A stretch of 64,000 bases of DNA, from contig JAFEFT010000024.1 of the NCBI GenBank assembly GCA_018240435.1, positions 91,210 to 155,209 on the forward strand. The letters run 5' to 3'. Shown in pieces: positions 1-9,295 of the stretch. This stretch comes from Pseudomonadota bacterium (GTDB taxonomy: Bacteria; Pseudomonadota; Gammaproteobacteria; Xanthomonadales; Xanthomonadaceae). Within the stretch, counting starts at the first letter, position 1, and every line of letters begins with the position of its first letter. Under the pieces are notes generated by a model, which saw only the letters and a program-made list of their open reading frames with translations, had not been told where the DNA came from and searched no databases. The translations under genes and the position numbers were made by a program.

Positions 1-154
1 ACACGATCGAAACGAGGAAAAGATTGCGGGTTTGCATCGGATTGCTCCGGAAGGATGGGACGACGACGGTGCATGGTAGCGCGCCGGCGGTGCCGGCGTT
101 CGCGCTGGAACAACGCCGACCGCATCGGCGAACGGACATCGCCGGCCGGCCCCG
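1..154. other. No recognisable gene at window start
   Basis: I see no convincing coding sequence or RNA here. The only open frame is short and runs antisense into the end of the next gene. It may be the flank of a gene lying outside the window. Confidence 0.4.
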
Positions 155-943
155 TCAGGGCGCGAGCAGGCCGCGCAGGTTGGCCTTGAGCGCGGCCCCG
201 TGCGCGCGCAGGTAATCGCGCTGCGCTCGCCAGTCCTGCCCGCGCGCCTCGACCTCGCGCCAGAACGCAGGCCGGTGGTGGCGATGGACGAGATGACACA
301 GCTCGTGAACGAGCACGTATTCGAACGCCGCCGGTTCGCCCAGCACCAGCGCCAGATCCAGCGACAGTGCATCGCTTGCGCTCAGCGAGCCCCACAGCGT
401 GGACAGCGGACGGATGCGGATCACGCGCGGCGCGCGCGGAAACGAGGCCAGGTATCGTGGCAGCCAGCGGCCGACGTCGGCACGCGCCTGCGCCAGATAG
501 AACTCCTTCAGCGCACGCCGCGCCGACGCTTCGCCAGCGCGTTCCGGCAGCGCCAGCACGATGCGCTCGTCAGCGACGTGCACTCGCGCGTAGCGACCGG
601 CTTCACGGCGCAGCGGCAGCAGCCGGCCGCGCAGCGGCAGTGTCGCCGTATCCAGATCAAACGGTGCCGCCGTTGCACGTGCGATCCACTTCGGCAACTG
701 CTTCGCGATCCAGTCGCGATGCGCCTGCAAGAAGGCATCGGCGGCGCGCAGCGAGGCGCGCAGCGGCAAGGTCAGGCGCACGCCGCGCTCGTTCACCGTC
801 AGCTTGATCCGCCGCGCGCGGGGATGGCGGATGCGCATCACGTCGACGCTGCCGCCGTTGGGCAGGGTCAACGCGATGCGCTCGTCGGCTGGCGGCGATT
901 CGCGGCGCGGGGTGGCAAGCAATCGACGCAGGAAATCAGGCAT
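155..943 (-). CDS. YgjP-like zinc metallohydrolase (DUF45)
   Basis: A 262-residue protein of the YgjP/DUF45 family, which has a metallopeptidase-like zinc fold; E. coli YgjP is known as a UTP pyrophosphatase. The signature is the HELCH motif at residues 213-217 (HExxH), followed by further histidines at about 220-223 that can complete the metal site. The N-terminal half contains the basic strand 'PRARRIKLTV' and the 'HRDWIAKQLP' helix typical of the family. There is no signal peptide, so it is probably cytoplasmic. The start is the first ATG of the frame. It lies about 85 bp upstream of the rdgC stop in the same orientation but shows no functional link to it. Confidence 0.85.
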   Translation of the reverse strand: MPDFLRRLLATPRRESPPADERIALTLPNGGSVDVMRIRHPRARRIKLTVNERGVRLTLPLRASLRAADAFLQAHRDWIAKQLPKWIARATAAPFDLDTATLPLRGRLLPLRREAGRYARVHVADERIVLALPERAGEASARRALKEFYLAQARADVGRWLPRYLASFPRAPRVIRIRPLSTLWGSLSASDALSLDLALVLGEPAAFEYVLVHELCHLVHRHHRPAFWREVEARGQDWRAQRDYLRAHGAALKANLRGLLAP

Positions 944-1029
944 GGCTAAAGCATAAGGCCAGTCATCGCCGCATGACGGCGCGTCGCAGCGCGAACGCCG
1001 ACGCTCCGCTTGCTCGCACAGCTACGCAA

Positions 1030-1953
1030 TCACGCCGCCACGCTGATCCTGAACGCCTTTTCCAGCATCACGAACACCCGCTTGAGTTCGGCCGACATCA
1101 AGGCGAAACGGGCGTCGAGTTCGGCGGCGAGCGAATCGCGCTCGGTGTTTTCCAGCGCGTCCACGGCGCCGTCGAGGAACTTGAGTTTGCGCACCACCAG
1201 ATCATCGCCGAGCACGAACGAAACGTGGTCGTCGAAGGTCAGCGCGAGGCGGCTGACCTGCTTCCCGGACTCGAGGTGTTTGCCGATCTCGTCCGATTGC
1301 AGTTCCTGCCGTTGGCACTTGACCACCGCGCCGCGATCGCCCGGATCCTTGAGCTCGCATTCGTCACCCAGCGCCACGCCATCGGGCAGGCCATCGCCGG
1401 CGATCCAGCCGGTCAGCACCTCGCGCGGGCTGGCCTGCGGGTTGGGTGGCAGCGCGGGGAAGCTGCCGAGCACGCGCCGCACTTCGCTGACGACGTTCTC
1501 GGCCTGCTTGCGCGACGAGCTATCGACGGCGATGAAACCGTGTTCGAGATCGAGATAGGCATCGGTGCGCAGCGGCCGCACGAATGCCCGCGGCAGCAAC
1601 TCGTGGACGATGTCTTCCTTGATCTTCTTGCGCGCGCGGCCGCCGAGCTTGCGGCCTTCGCGATCTTCGGCCGCTTCGATCTTTTTCATCGCTTCCTCGT
1701 TGACGACGGCCGCCGGCAGCAGGCGCTCCTCACCGCCGACCGCCAGCCAGATGCAATCGCCAACGCGATGCAGCATCGCCTCGCGGTCGTCCTGCGCGGG
1801 TCGAACGACGCGCCCGAATGGCGGCACGAAGCCGCGCGAGGCCAGCTCCAGCGGCCCGACCGGCTTGAGCGCGCATTCGGGCAGGTGGGTTTCCAGATGC
1901 GACAGGTCGAGCGTGGTAGGGAAGCGGAACAGGGTCAGGTTGCGAAAGAACAT
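1030..1953 (-). CDS. rdgC: Recombination-associated protein RdgC
   Basis: A 307-residue protein matching RdgC in length and in its N-terminal signature 'MFFRNLTLFRF' followed by 'ASRGFVPPFGR'. RdgC is a nucleoid-associated, ring-forming DNA-binding protein that restrains RecA-mediated recombination. No signal peptide is present. The ATG at 1953 starts exactly at the family N-terminus. I see no good Shine-Dalgarno sequence before it; the leader is 'GGATTTCCGT', and immediately upstream sits an array of 7-bp repeats (1964-1991), so the leader looks unusual. The next gene upstream, ttcA, is co-oriented. Confidence 0.93.
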   Translation of the reverse strand: MFFRNLTLFRFPTTLDLSHLETHLPECALKPVGPLELASRGFVPPFGRVVRPAQDDREAMLHRVGDCIWLAVGGEERLLPAAVVNEEAMKKIEAAEDREGRKLGGRARKKIKEDIVHELLPRAFVRPLRTDAYLDLEHGFIAVDSSSRKQAENVVSEVRRVLGSFPALPPNPQASPREVLTGWIAGDGLPDGVALGDECELKDPGDRGAVVKCQRQELQSDEIGKHLESGKQVSRLALTFDDHVSFVLGDDLVVRKLKFLDGAVDALENTERDSLAAELDARFALMSAELKRVFVMLEKAFRISVAA

Positions 1954-1963
1954 ACGGAAATCC

Positions 1964-1991
1964 GTGAATGGTGATTAGTGAATGGTGAATG
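1964..1991. repeat. Heptamer array (GTGAATG), rdgC leader
   Basis: Four consecutive 7-bp units (GTGAATG, GTGATTA, GTGAATG, GTGAATG) lie 11 bp upstream of the rdgC start codon, so they would be in the rdgC leader. They belong to the family of 7-bp-period repeats seen at many gene borders in this window. Confidence 0.75.
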
Positions 1992-2095
1992 GTTTGAAGC
2001 AGGGTCCAGGCGCATGACAGCGGTGCAGTATTGATGCGTGAAGCAGGCGGGGATTCGCGAGCAGTGAGCGGCGCTTGCTGGCAACGATTCACGAT

Positions 2096-3001
<906 letters not shown>

Positions 3002-3067
3002 CGGGTACACGGTCGCGGCAAGCCGATCATTGTACCTGCTGCCGCAGTCCCGCTTCGGTGTAAGCTG

Positions 3068-3301
3068 ATGGTCGATCCCCGCAGCAGGCGAGCCATGCCG
3101 GGCACCCCGACCGCAGCCATCGTCGCCAAGTTGCAGGAACTGCGCACCGAGCATCGCGATCTCGACGTGGCGATCGAGCGGCTGGCCGCCGATCTGGCGA
3201 TGGATGAGGTGCAGCTGCGCCGGCTGAAAAAGCGCAAGCTGTTGATCAAGGACATGATCGCCAAGCTCGAAAGCCGGCTGATACCCGATCTGGACGCCTG
3301 A
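3068..3301 (+). CDS. DUF465 (YdcH-like) small helical protein
   Basis: A 77-residue protein with the DUF465/YdcH signature: an amphipathic, charged helical hairpin including '[12 protein letters not shown]' and '[17 protein letters not shown]'. Such proteins are small, cytoplasmic and of unknown function. Two starts are possible: ATG 3068, or ATG 3095, which removes nine residues (MVDPRSRRA) and begins closer to the family consensus. It is divergent from ttcA and followed by about 200 bp without a gene. Confidence 0.82.
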   Translation: MVDPRSRRAMPGTPTAAIVAKLQELRTEHRDLDVAIERLAADLAMDEVQLRRLKKRKLLIKDMIAKLESRLIPDLDA

Positions 3302-3509
3302 CTGGCCGGCCGGCAACGGCGATCGCGTTGGCCCTTCGTGAAAGGATTCGCACGACGGCAGCCGGACGGAGTCACCACGCATTCGCCGAACGCCGAACGG
3401 GAACGGTGCATCGTCGTCATCACGGGACCACCGTTCCGCATCTGCCGGCACCGCGGCCGCAGCCACAATCGGCCTCGCCGGCGTGGTTCATCGCATCCGG
3501 GGGCACGAC

Positions 3510-5633
3510 ATGCACCGCACGATCCGCCACTGCAATCCGGCCCGCTGCGCACTGGCGCTGGCGATACTGGCCTTGTTGCCGATCGCCACCCCGGCCTGGT
3601 CGACCCCGGCGGCGCCGGCGATCGCGGTCGCCGCACCGACACGCCTGGCGCATGGCGATGCCATCGTCGGCGCATTGCCGATGCAGGCGCCGATCCACGT
3701 CGTGATCGGCCTGAAGCTGCGCAATCGTGCCGAACTGGAATCCTTCGTCGATGCCAACGCCCGCGCGGCGATGGCCGGCACCGCAAGCGCGCCGCTTTCG
3801 CGCCAGCAAGTGCAGGACCGCCATGCGCCATCGGCCGCGCAGGCAAACGCGGTGGCGGGCTTTCTTGCCGCCCACGGCTTTCGCAACGTCACCATCTCGC
3901 CCAGCGGCATGTTGGTGACGGCCGACGGCACCGCGCGCAACGCCCGCGATGCCTTCGCCACGACCTTCGCCCAGGTGCGCACCCGCGATGGCCGCCTGGC
4001 CTACGCCAATACCACCGAGGCGCGCGTGCCGGCCGCGCTGAGCGGCATCGTCGAGGCGGTGCTGGGCCTGCAGGACGTGCATGTCCTGCGCAGTCACGCG
4101 CGCCGTTTCGCTCCGGGCGCGGTACATCCGATGGCGACCGTTGCCGGCCATCATCCGACCGAATTCGCGGACATCTACGATGCCGGCACGACGGCGGCGG
4201 CGACCAAGGTGATGGTCGGCATCATCACCGAAGGCGATCTGGCGCAGACGCGAACCGACCTGAACACGTTCACCGCCAATCATGGCCTGCCGACCGTGGT
4301 CACGCAGACGATCAACACCGGCGGCACCAGTGGCGACACCTCCGGTACCGGCGAGTGGGATCTGGACAGTCAGGACATCGTCGGGATCGCCGGCGGGGTG
4401 AAGCGGCTGGTCTTCTACAACATGCCGGACATGACCAACGCCGCGCTGACCGCCAACCTCGACACCGTCGTCAGCCGGAATGCGGTCAAGATCATCAACG
4501 TCTCGCTGGGCGAGTGCGAGTCCTGGGCCTTGCCGGGCGCGCAAGGTGGCGATGGGTCGGCGGCGATCGCCGATGCGTTGTTCCTGACCGCCATCGCCCA
4601 AGGCCAGACCTTCTCCATCTCCACCGGCGACTCGGGCGCCGACGAATGCGGCAACGGCGGCAACACGCCGAGCTGGCCGGCCAATTCGCCCTACGTGATC
4701 GCCGCCGCCGGCACCCGGCTGAGCACCAACGGCACGGCCTGGGCGCTCGAACGGGTATGGACGGATTCGGGAGGCAGCCCCAGCACCTACGAGCCGATGC
4801 CGGCCTGGCAGTCGGCATTCGGCGTGCCCGGCACCACCCGCAGCGTGGCCGACATCGCCTTCGACGGCGATCCGAGCTCGGGCGCGATCATCTACGTCAA
4901 CGGCTCGCTGGCGCAGTACGGCGGCACCAGCCTGTCGGCGCCGCTGTTCGCCGGCTTGTGGGCGCGTGTATTGCAGGCCAACTCGGGGATCGGCTTTGCC
5001 GGCCCGCTCGTCTACGGCTTGGCCGACAGCGCTTTCCACGACGTCACCCTCGGCACGAACTCGGGCGGACAAAGCGGCGTGGGTTTCACCGCCGGAACCG
5101 GATACGACTACGCCAGTGGCCGTGGCAGCCTGAAGATCAGCGATGCCGTCAACAGCGTGCGTCCATTGTTCAAGCAGATCCTGTTCAACGGCGGCTTCGA
5201 GAGCACCGCATCGAAAGCCTGGACGGCGACGCCGACGTCGATCGCGGTCACCGACGCGGGCAATGCCCATGCCGGCAGCCGCTATGCTCGCATCGGCGGC
5301 GACCTGGCGGCTACCGACCAGATCGAGCAGACGGTCACGATCCCGGCCGGCAAGACGCTGGCGATCTTGCGGTACTGGATCAGGGTCGTCACCGCCGAAA
5401 CCGGCAGCAGCACCAACGACGTGATGTCGGTGCGCCTGTACGATGGCGGCGGCCATCTGCTCAAGACACTGGCGACCTATTCCAATCGCAGCGCCAACAA
5501 CAATTACGTGCAAAAGTCCTTCGACGTCAGCGCCTACGTCGGCCAGCAGGTGACGTTGCGTTTTTCCGGCAGCAACGACGCCAGCAATACCACGATCTGG
5601 CGCATCGACGACGTGACCCTCAACGTCGATTGA
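3510..5633 (+). CDS. Secreted S53 (sedolisin/kumamolisin) serine peptidase
   Basis: A 707-residue pro-peptidase of family S53, serine-carboxyl endopeptidases that usually act at acid pH. In order: signal peptide (residues about 1-32, ending near 'ATPAWSTPA'), an activation prodomain (about 45-195), the catalytic domain (about 210-545) and a C-terminal beta-rich domain (about 550-707) resembling a carbohydrate-binding or P-type sandwich. The triad is visible: E282 and D286 in 'GEWDLD', oxyanion D374 in 'STGDSG', and nucleophile S474 in 'GGTSLSAP'. A GTG at 3483 would add nine residues before the signal peptide; ATG 3510 follows a G-rich stretch and places the signal peptide at the N-terminus. 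It stands alone, convergent with plsB. Confidence 0.93.
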   Translation: MHRTIRHCNPARCALALAILALLPIATPAWSTPAAPAIAVAAPTRLAHGDAIVGALPMQAPIHVVIGLKLRNRAELESFVDANARAAMAGTASAPLSRQQVQDRHAPSAAQANAVAGFLAAHGFRNVTISPSGMLVTADGTARNARDAFATTFAQVRTRDGRLAYANTTEARVPAALSGIVEAVLGLQDVHVLRSHARRFAPGAVHPMATVAGHHPTEFADIYDAGTTAAATKVMVGIITEGDLAQTRTDLNTFTANHGLPTVVTQTINTGGTSGDTSGTGEWDLDSQDIVGIAGGVKRLVFYNMPDMTNAALTANLDTVVSRNAVKIINVSLGECESWALPGAQGGDGSAAIADALFLTAIAQGQTFSISTGDSGADECGNGGNTPSWPANSPYVIAAAGTRLSTNGTAWALERVWTDSGGSPSTYEPMPAWQSAFGVPGTTRSVADIAFDGDPSSGAIIYVNGSLAQYGGTSLSAPLFAGLWARVLQANSGIGFAGPLVYGLADSAFHDVTLGTNSGGQSGVGFTAGTGYDYASGRGSLKISDAVNSVRPLFKQILFNGGFESTASKAWTATPTSIAVTDAGNAHAGSRYARIGGDLAATDQIEQTVTIPAGKTLAILRYWIRVVTAETGSSTNDVMSVRLYDGGGHLLKTLATYSNRSANNNYVQKSFDVSAYVGQQVTLRFSGSNDASNTTIWRIDDVTLNVD

Positions 5634-5645
5634 AGCACGCCGGCG

Positions 5646-8165
5646 TCATGGCGCGACCGGAGTCGGCGCCCGCGCCGACTCCGGCGCGATGCGCAAGATG
5701 GTGTTGCGCAGCTCGCGGCCGAGGATGATCTTGGCGTCCTTGGCCCAGGCTTCGAGCTGCTCGCCGAAGTCGAGCTTGCCGTTGCCGTCGGTCTTGACCA
5801 CGCCGGTTTCGCGCAGCTGGTTGATGAAACCGCGGAACAGCGACTTGTCGAAGAACTCCGGCGCGGTGTCGGCGTACAGCAGCGACAGCCGTTGCGCGGT
5901 CATCTGGCACTGCGTCTCCAGCTCGCCCACCGACAGCGTGCGCGGGCCGTTCTTGACCAGCACCGACACCGCGATGAAATAGCGCTCGAAGGCTTGCTGA
6001 AGGCTGTGCGCGATGGTGCGCAGGCGGAACACCTCGTCGGTCTGGCCGGGGCCACGGCCGAGATAGCCGGAGCCGGCGTCGAAGGTCAGCAGGCCTTCGC
6101 CCACGAACAGATCGATGGTGGCCTGCACGCGCTGTTCGTATTCGACCGGCGTCCACGGCAGGAACAGCTCGGCCTGCACGAACGGATACAGGGCGCGGCC
6201 CAGGCGCAGCACGCTGTCGCGATTCATGCGGCGATTGTTCTGGAAGCAGCAGGCGATCCACGCGGCAGCCGTGAACAGGTGCAGCACGTTGTTGCGGTAA
6301 TACGTCTGCAGGACGGCGGTCTGCTCGTCCATCGACAGCACGTCGCCGAGCGGATGCGCGGTGCGCTGCAAGATGCCCATCGATTCGCCGTATTCGATGA
6401 TCTGCAGCGGCTCCATGCGGGTGACGGTGATCCGCTGCGAATACGGGATCGCCACCAGCAAGCGCTTGTACAGCGCCAGCAGTTCGAGCAGGTCGGCCTC
6501 GGCCATGGCGTGGCGCGGCGCCGACAGCACGGTCAGCGCGAGCAGGTTGATCGGGTTGACGTTGGCGCTGCGGTTGATGTTGACCTGGATGCGCGCGGCC
6601 AGATCGTCCATCGCCTCGCCCAGCCACTTCGGACGATCCTCGCCGTCGACCGCGCGTTGCCGCCAGTCGGGGGCATGGGCGGCGAGCACTTCGTCGAGCC
6701 GGATCGGTTCGCCGAAGCTCACCGCTACCCGGCCATGATTTTCGCGCAAGGCGGCGATGGTGCCGCGGATCAGCGCCCAGATCGTCTCTTTCTGTTTGGG
6801 CCGACCCGACAATTCGTCGAGGTAGCTCTTGCCCTCCATCAATTTTTCGTAGCCCAGATACACCGGCTGGAACACGATCGGCCGCCGCGGCTGGCGCAGG
6901 AAGCCGCGCACGGTCATCGCCAGCATGCCGGCCTTGGGCTGCAGCAGGCGGCCGGTGCGCGAACGGCCGCCTTCGATGAAGTACTCCAGCGAGAAGCCGT
7001 CGGCCACCAGCAACGCGACGTATTCGCCCAGCACCGCCGAATACAGCGCGCTGCCGCGGATCGAGCGGCGGATGTAGAACGCGCCGCCCTTGCGCAGGAT
7101 GGTGCCGATCACCGGCATGTCGAGGTTGACGCCGGCGACGATGTGCGGCGGCACGATGCCGTTGGCGTATAGCAGATACGACAGCAGCAGGTAGTCCATG
7201 TGGCTGCGGTGCGAGGGCACGTACACCACTTCGTGGCCGGGGGCGATGTCCTTGAGCCGATCCAGGTGATGGACTTCGACGCCGGCGTAGACGCGATTCC
7301 AGAACGGGGTGAGCACGAACGACAGCGAGCGCACCACCGGGTGCGAATAGTCGGCAGCGATTTCCCAGGCCATCGCATGCGCCTTGCGCCAGGCTTCCTC
7401 GACCGGCTTGTTGTCGCGCCGGGCCTGGTCGGCGATCGCCTGGCGCACGCTGGCGGTGGCCAGCACTTTGTCGACCAGCAGGCGTCGATGCGACAGGTCG
7501 GGGCCGATCACGGCGGCACGGATGCGTGCGAAGTGCACGCGCAGCACCCGCGAAAGCTTGCGCAGCGTGCGCTCGGGGGTGAGCTGCTCGGCGATCGCCG
7601 CGCGCAGCGGCACCGGGGTGGCGAACTGGACGATGGTGTGGCGGCCGTTGAGCAGGATCGACAGCGCCCGTCGGAAGCGGCCGACCAGCTCCCAGTTCTC
7701 CGAGAACAGCACCGAGAACCAGCCCGACTGCCGATCCGGCGCGCGCCCGACGAAGATCGACACCGGCACCAGTTGCAGGTCGAGTTCGGGCTGCTCGCGC
7801 TGACGGGCGAGCAGGTTGGCCAGGCTCTCGGAGTGGGTGCGCGTGCGCGGCCGCCCGAACCAGAATCCGCGCCGGCGCGAAAGCCCGAAATAAGCGCGGC
7901 GGCGACCGAGCGGATCGCCCGGCAGCGGCGTCAGCGGCGAGGGCAGGCCGGCCTGCCGGCAGGCGCGTTCGAGGATCAGGGTGCCGGACAGCCCGTAGCG
8001 CTCCAGCACGAAGCACAATGGTCGCGGATCGGCGGCCAGTGCCGCCACTTCATCGGCCGGTTCGATGCGCAAGCGCAGCCAGGGGCCGAGCAGGCCACCC
8101 AGCAATCGCACCCACCACGGCGCCCGGCGCGGGCCGGGTTTGCCGGAAGTCAAGGTATCCGTCAT
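5646..8165 (-). CDS. plsB: Glycerol-3-phosphate 1-O-acyltransferase PlsB
   Basis: An 839-residue acyltransferase, close to the usual PlsB length of about 800, catalysing the first acylation of glycerol-3-phosphate in phospholipid synthesis at the inner membrane. The HX4D motif is H319-D324 in 'VPSHRSHMDYLLL'. Glycerol-3-phosphate-binding blocks follow: 'GAFYIRRSIRG', 'FIEGGRSRTGRLL' and 'FQPVYLGYEKLMEG'. The long C-terminal domain ('RTIAHSLQQAFERYF') is PlsB-specific and excludes PlsC. The ATG at 8165 begins the conserved N-terminus. The two lipoprotein genes upstream are co-oriented, with only 70 bp to the nearest. Confidence 0.96.
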   Translation of the reverse strand: MTDTLTSGKPGPRRAPWWVRLLGGLLGPWLRLRIEPADEVAALAADPRPLCFVLERYGLSGTLILERACRQAGLPSPLTPLPGDPLGRRRAYFGLSRRRGFWFGRPRTRTHSESLANLLARQREQPELDLQLVPVSIFVGRAPDRQSGWFSVLFSENWELVGRFRRALSILLNGRHTIVQFATPVPLRAAIAEQLTPERTLRKLSRVLRVHFARIRAAVIGPDLSHRRLLVDKVLATASVRQAIADQARRDNKPVEEAWRKAHAMAWEIAADYSHPVVRSLSFVLTPFWNRVYAGVEVHHLDRLKDIAPGHEVVYVPSHRSHMDYLLLSYLLYANGIVPPHIVAGVNLDMPVIGTILRKGGAFYIRRSIRGSALYSAVLGEYVALLVADGFSLEYFIEGGRSRTGRLLQPKAGMLAMTVRGFLRQPRRPIVFQPVYLGYEKLMEGKSYLDELSGRPKQKETIWALIRGTIAALRENHGRVAVSFGEPIRLDEVLAAHAPDWRQRAVDGEDRPKWLGEAMDDLAARIQVNINRSANVNPINLLALTVLSAPRHAMAEADLLELLALYKRLLVAIPYSQRITVTRMEPLQIIEYGESMGILQRTAHPLGDVLSMDEQTAVLQTYYRNNVLHLFTAAAWIACCFQNNRRMNRDSVLRLGRALYPFVQAELFLPWTPVEYEQRVQATIDLFVGEGLLTFDAGSGYLGRGPGQTDEVFRLRTIAHSLQQAFERYFIAVSVLVKNGPRTLSVGELETQCQMTAQRLSLLYADTAPEFFDKSLFRGFINQLRETGVVKTDGNGKLDFGEQLEAWAKDAKIILGRELRNTILRIAPESARAPTPVAP
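5657..5684. terminator. Perfect 12-bp hairpin between convergent genes
   Basis: CCGGAGTCGGCG and its exact complement enclose a 4-nt loop. The stem lies in the last codons of plsB, just past the S53 peptidase stop. There is no T-run, so intrinsic termination is doubtful, but it could limit read-through in both directions. Confidence 0.45.
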
Positions 8166-8235
8166 CGGTCAGGGCACCGCAGCGGCGTGTCGCCACGCCG
8201 CTCCAGCGTACCGGAAGATCGACGGGTTCGCCCCG

Positions 8236-9099
8236 TCAGTTGGCAACGGCAGGCGAGGCGGCTCCGCCCAAGGACTGTTCGACGCTCTTGAGCAGGTCGG
8301 CGCTGTACCAGCGGCCGTCGCGGCGAACCATCGCCATGTCGACGGTGATCGGTGCATCGAGAATGGTGTAGCGCACGGTCACCACGGCGTTGTCACCGTT
8401 TTCCGACTTCTTGTCGACGGTGACGCTGGCGAGCATCTTGTCGGTGTCGAAGCCATACACCGCCAGCACCTTGCGCACGCCGCCGACGGCGACGCCGGCC
8501 TTGTCCATGGCCTCGGAATAGCTGAGCTTGTGCATCGCGTCCAGCGAGGTCAGCTTGAGGTCGCGGGCGGTGCCGACGACGATGCCGATCGCCTGCTTGG
8601 CCTTGGCCTCGTCGGTCAGCGGGGCCGTCGTGGCCCATTTGGTCACCGCCGTCAGCACGGTTTTGGCCTGCTCCTTCTCGGCCGGGGTGAGCTTGGTGCT
8701 GTTGTCGATCGACTGGCCGAGCATGCCGGTCATCAGCGCCACGCCCATCGGAATCTGCGGGCCCATCTGCGCCAGTTGCGGCTGCAGCTGCGCGAACAGC
8801 TTGTCCTCGGCGCCGGAGGCGGTGAACTGCGCGATCTGCTCTTCGAACTTCTTGCTTTCCTCGGCACTGGGCGCCGGCTGCCTGGCTTGCTGATCCTTGA
8901 ACTGCGCCTCCATCTTGGCGTAGTCCTCGGGCGGTACCATGATGTGGCTGATGCGGTTGAAGTCGTTGTTGCGCAGCGCGACCGACAGATCCTTGGCGGC
9001 GGTGACCGGGTCTTTTGCCGCCAGGTTCTTGTCGCCGCCGCACGCGGACAGCGTCAGTGCGGTCAAACCGGCGACGGCCAACAGTTTCAGACGATTCAT
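8236..9099 (-). CDS. Unknown lipoprotein upstream of plsB
   Basis: A 287-residue predicted lipoprotein that I do not recognise. A signal peptide with lipobox 'LTLSAC' puts the lipidated cysteine at residue 20. The mature part is helical and charged, with no cysteine or metal motif visible, and ends in a small beta-rich domain ('VVTVRYTILDAPITVDMAMV', 'DGRWYSADLLKSVEQ') that resembles NTF2/DUF4878-type lipoprotein domains; that similarity is an impression only. The start is ATG 9099, preceded by a clear AGGAG; longer frames lack a signal peptide. It may be cotranscribed with plsB. Confidence 0.8.
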   Translation of the reverse strand: MNRLKLLAVAGLTALTLSACGGDKNLAAKDPVTAAKDLSVALRNNDFNRISHIMVPPEDYAKMEAQFKDQQARQPAPSAEESKKFEEQIAQFTASGAEDKLFAQLQPQLAQMGPQIPMGVALMTGMLGQSIDNSTKLTPAEKEQAKTVLTAVTKWATTAPLTDEAKAKQAIGIVVGTARDLKLTSLDAMHKLSYSEAMDKAGVAVGGVRKVLAVYGFDTDKMLASVTVDKKSENGDNAVVTVRYTILDAPITVDMAMVRRDGRWYSADLLKSVEQSLGGAASPAVAN

Positions 9100-9244
9100 G
9101 GAGAACTCCTGTGAGAGGGCGACCGCGGACCGGCCGACCAGCATGGTCGCCGCTCCGGCGGGCAGGTGACGATGGCGCGAGGATGGTAGCCGGGAATCGC
9201 TGCCGCCGGCCTCGCCGACGACCACCCGCCCGGGGGTTGCACAG

Positions 9245-9269
9245 CCCTCACCGGAAGTTCCGGTGAGGG
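9245..9269. terminator. Strong hairpin between two lipoprotein genes
   Basis: CCCTCACCGGAA and its exact complement are separated by a single base, realistically a 10-bp stem with a 5-nt loop. It lies just downstream of the larger lipoprotein gene (stop at 9296). No T-run follows on the minus strand, so it may act as an attenuator or an RNA-stabilising stem. Confidence 0.5.
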
Positions 9270-9295
9270 CCGCCGTACGCATTACCGCTTGATGC

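Noticed and set aside
3002-3466. 155-residue N-terminal extension of TtcA
   Set aside because: It is low-conservation sequence covering the divergent DUF465 gene; ATG 3001 gives the family length.
3338-5728. 796-codon frame overlapping the S53 peptidase
   Set aside because: Arg-rich translation in another frame of a clear peptidase gene; no signal peptide or domain.
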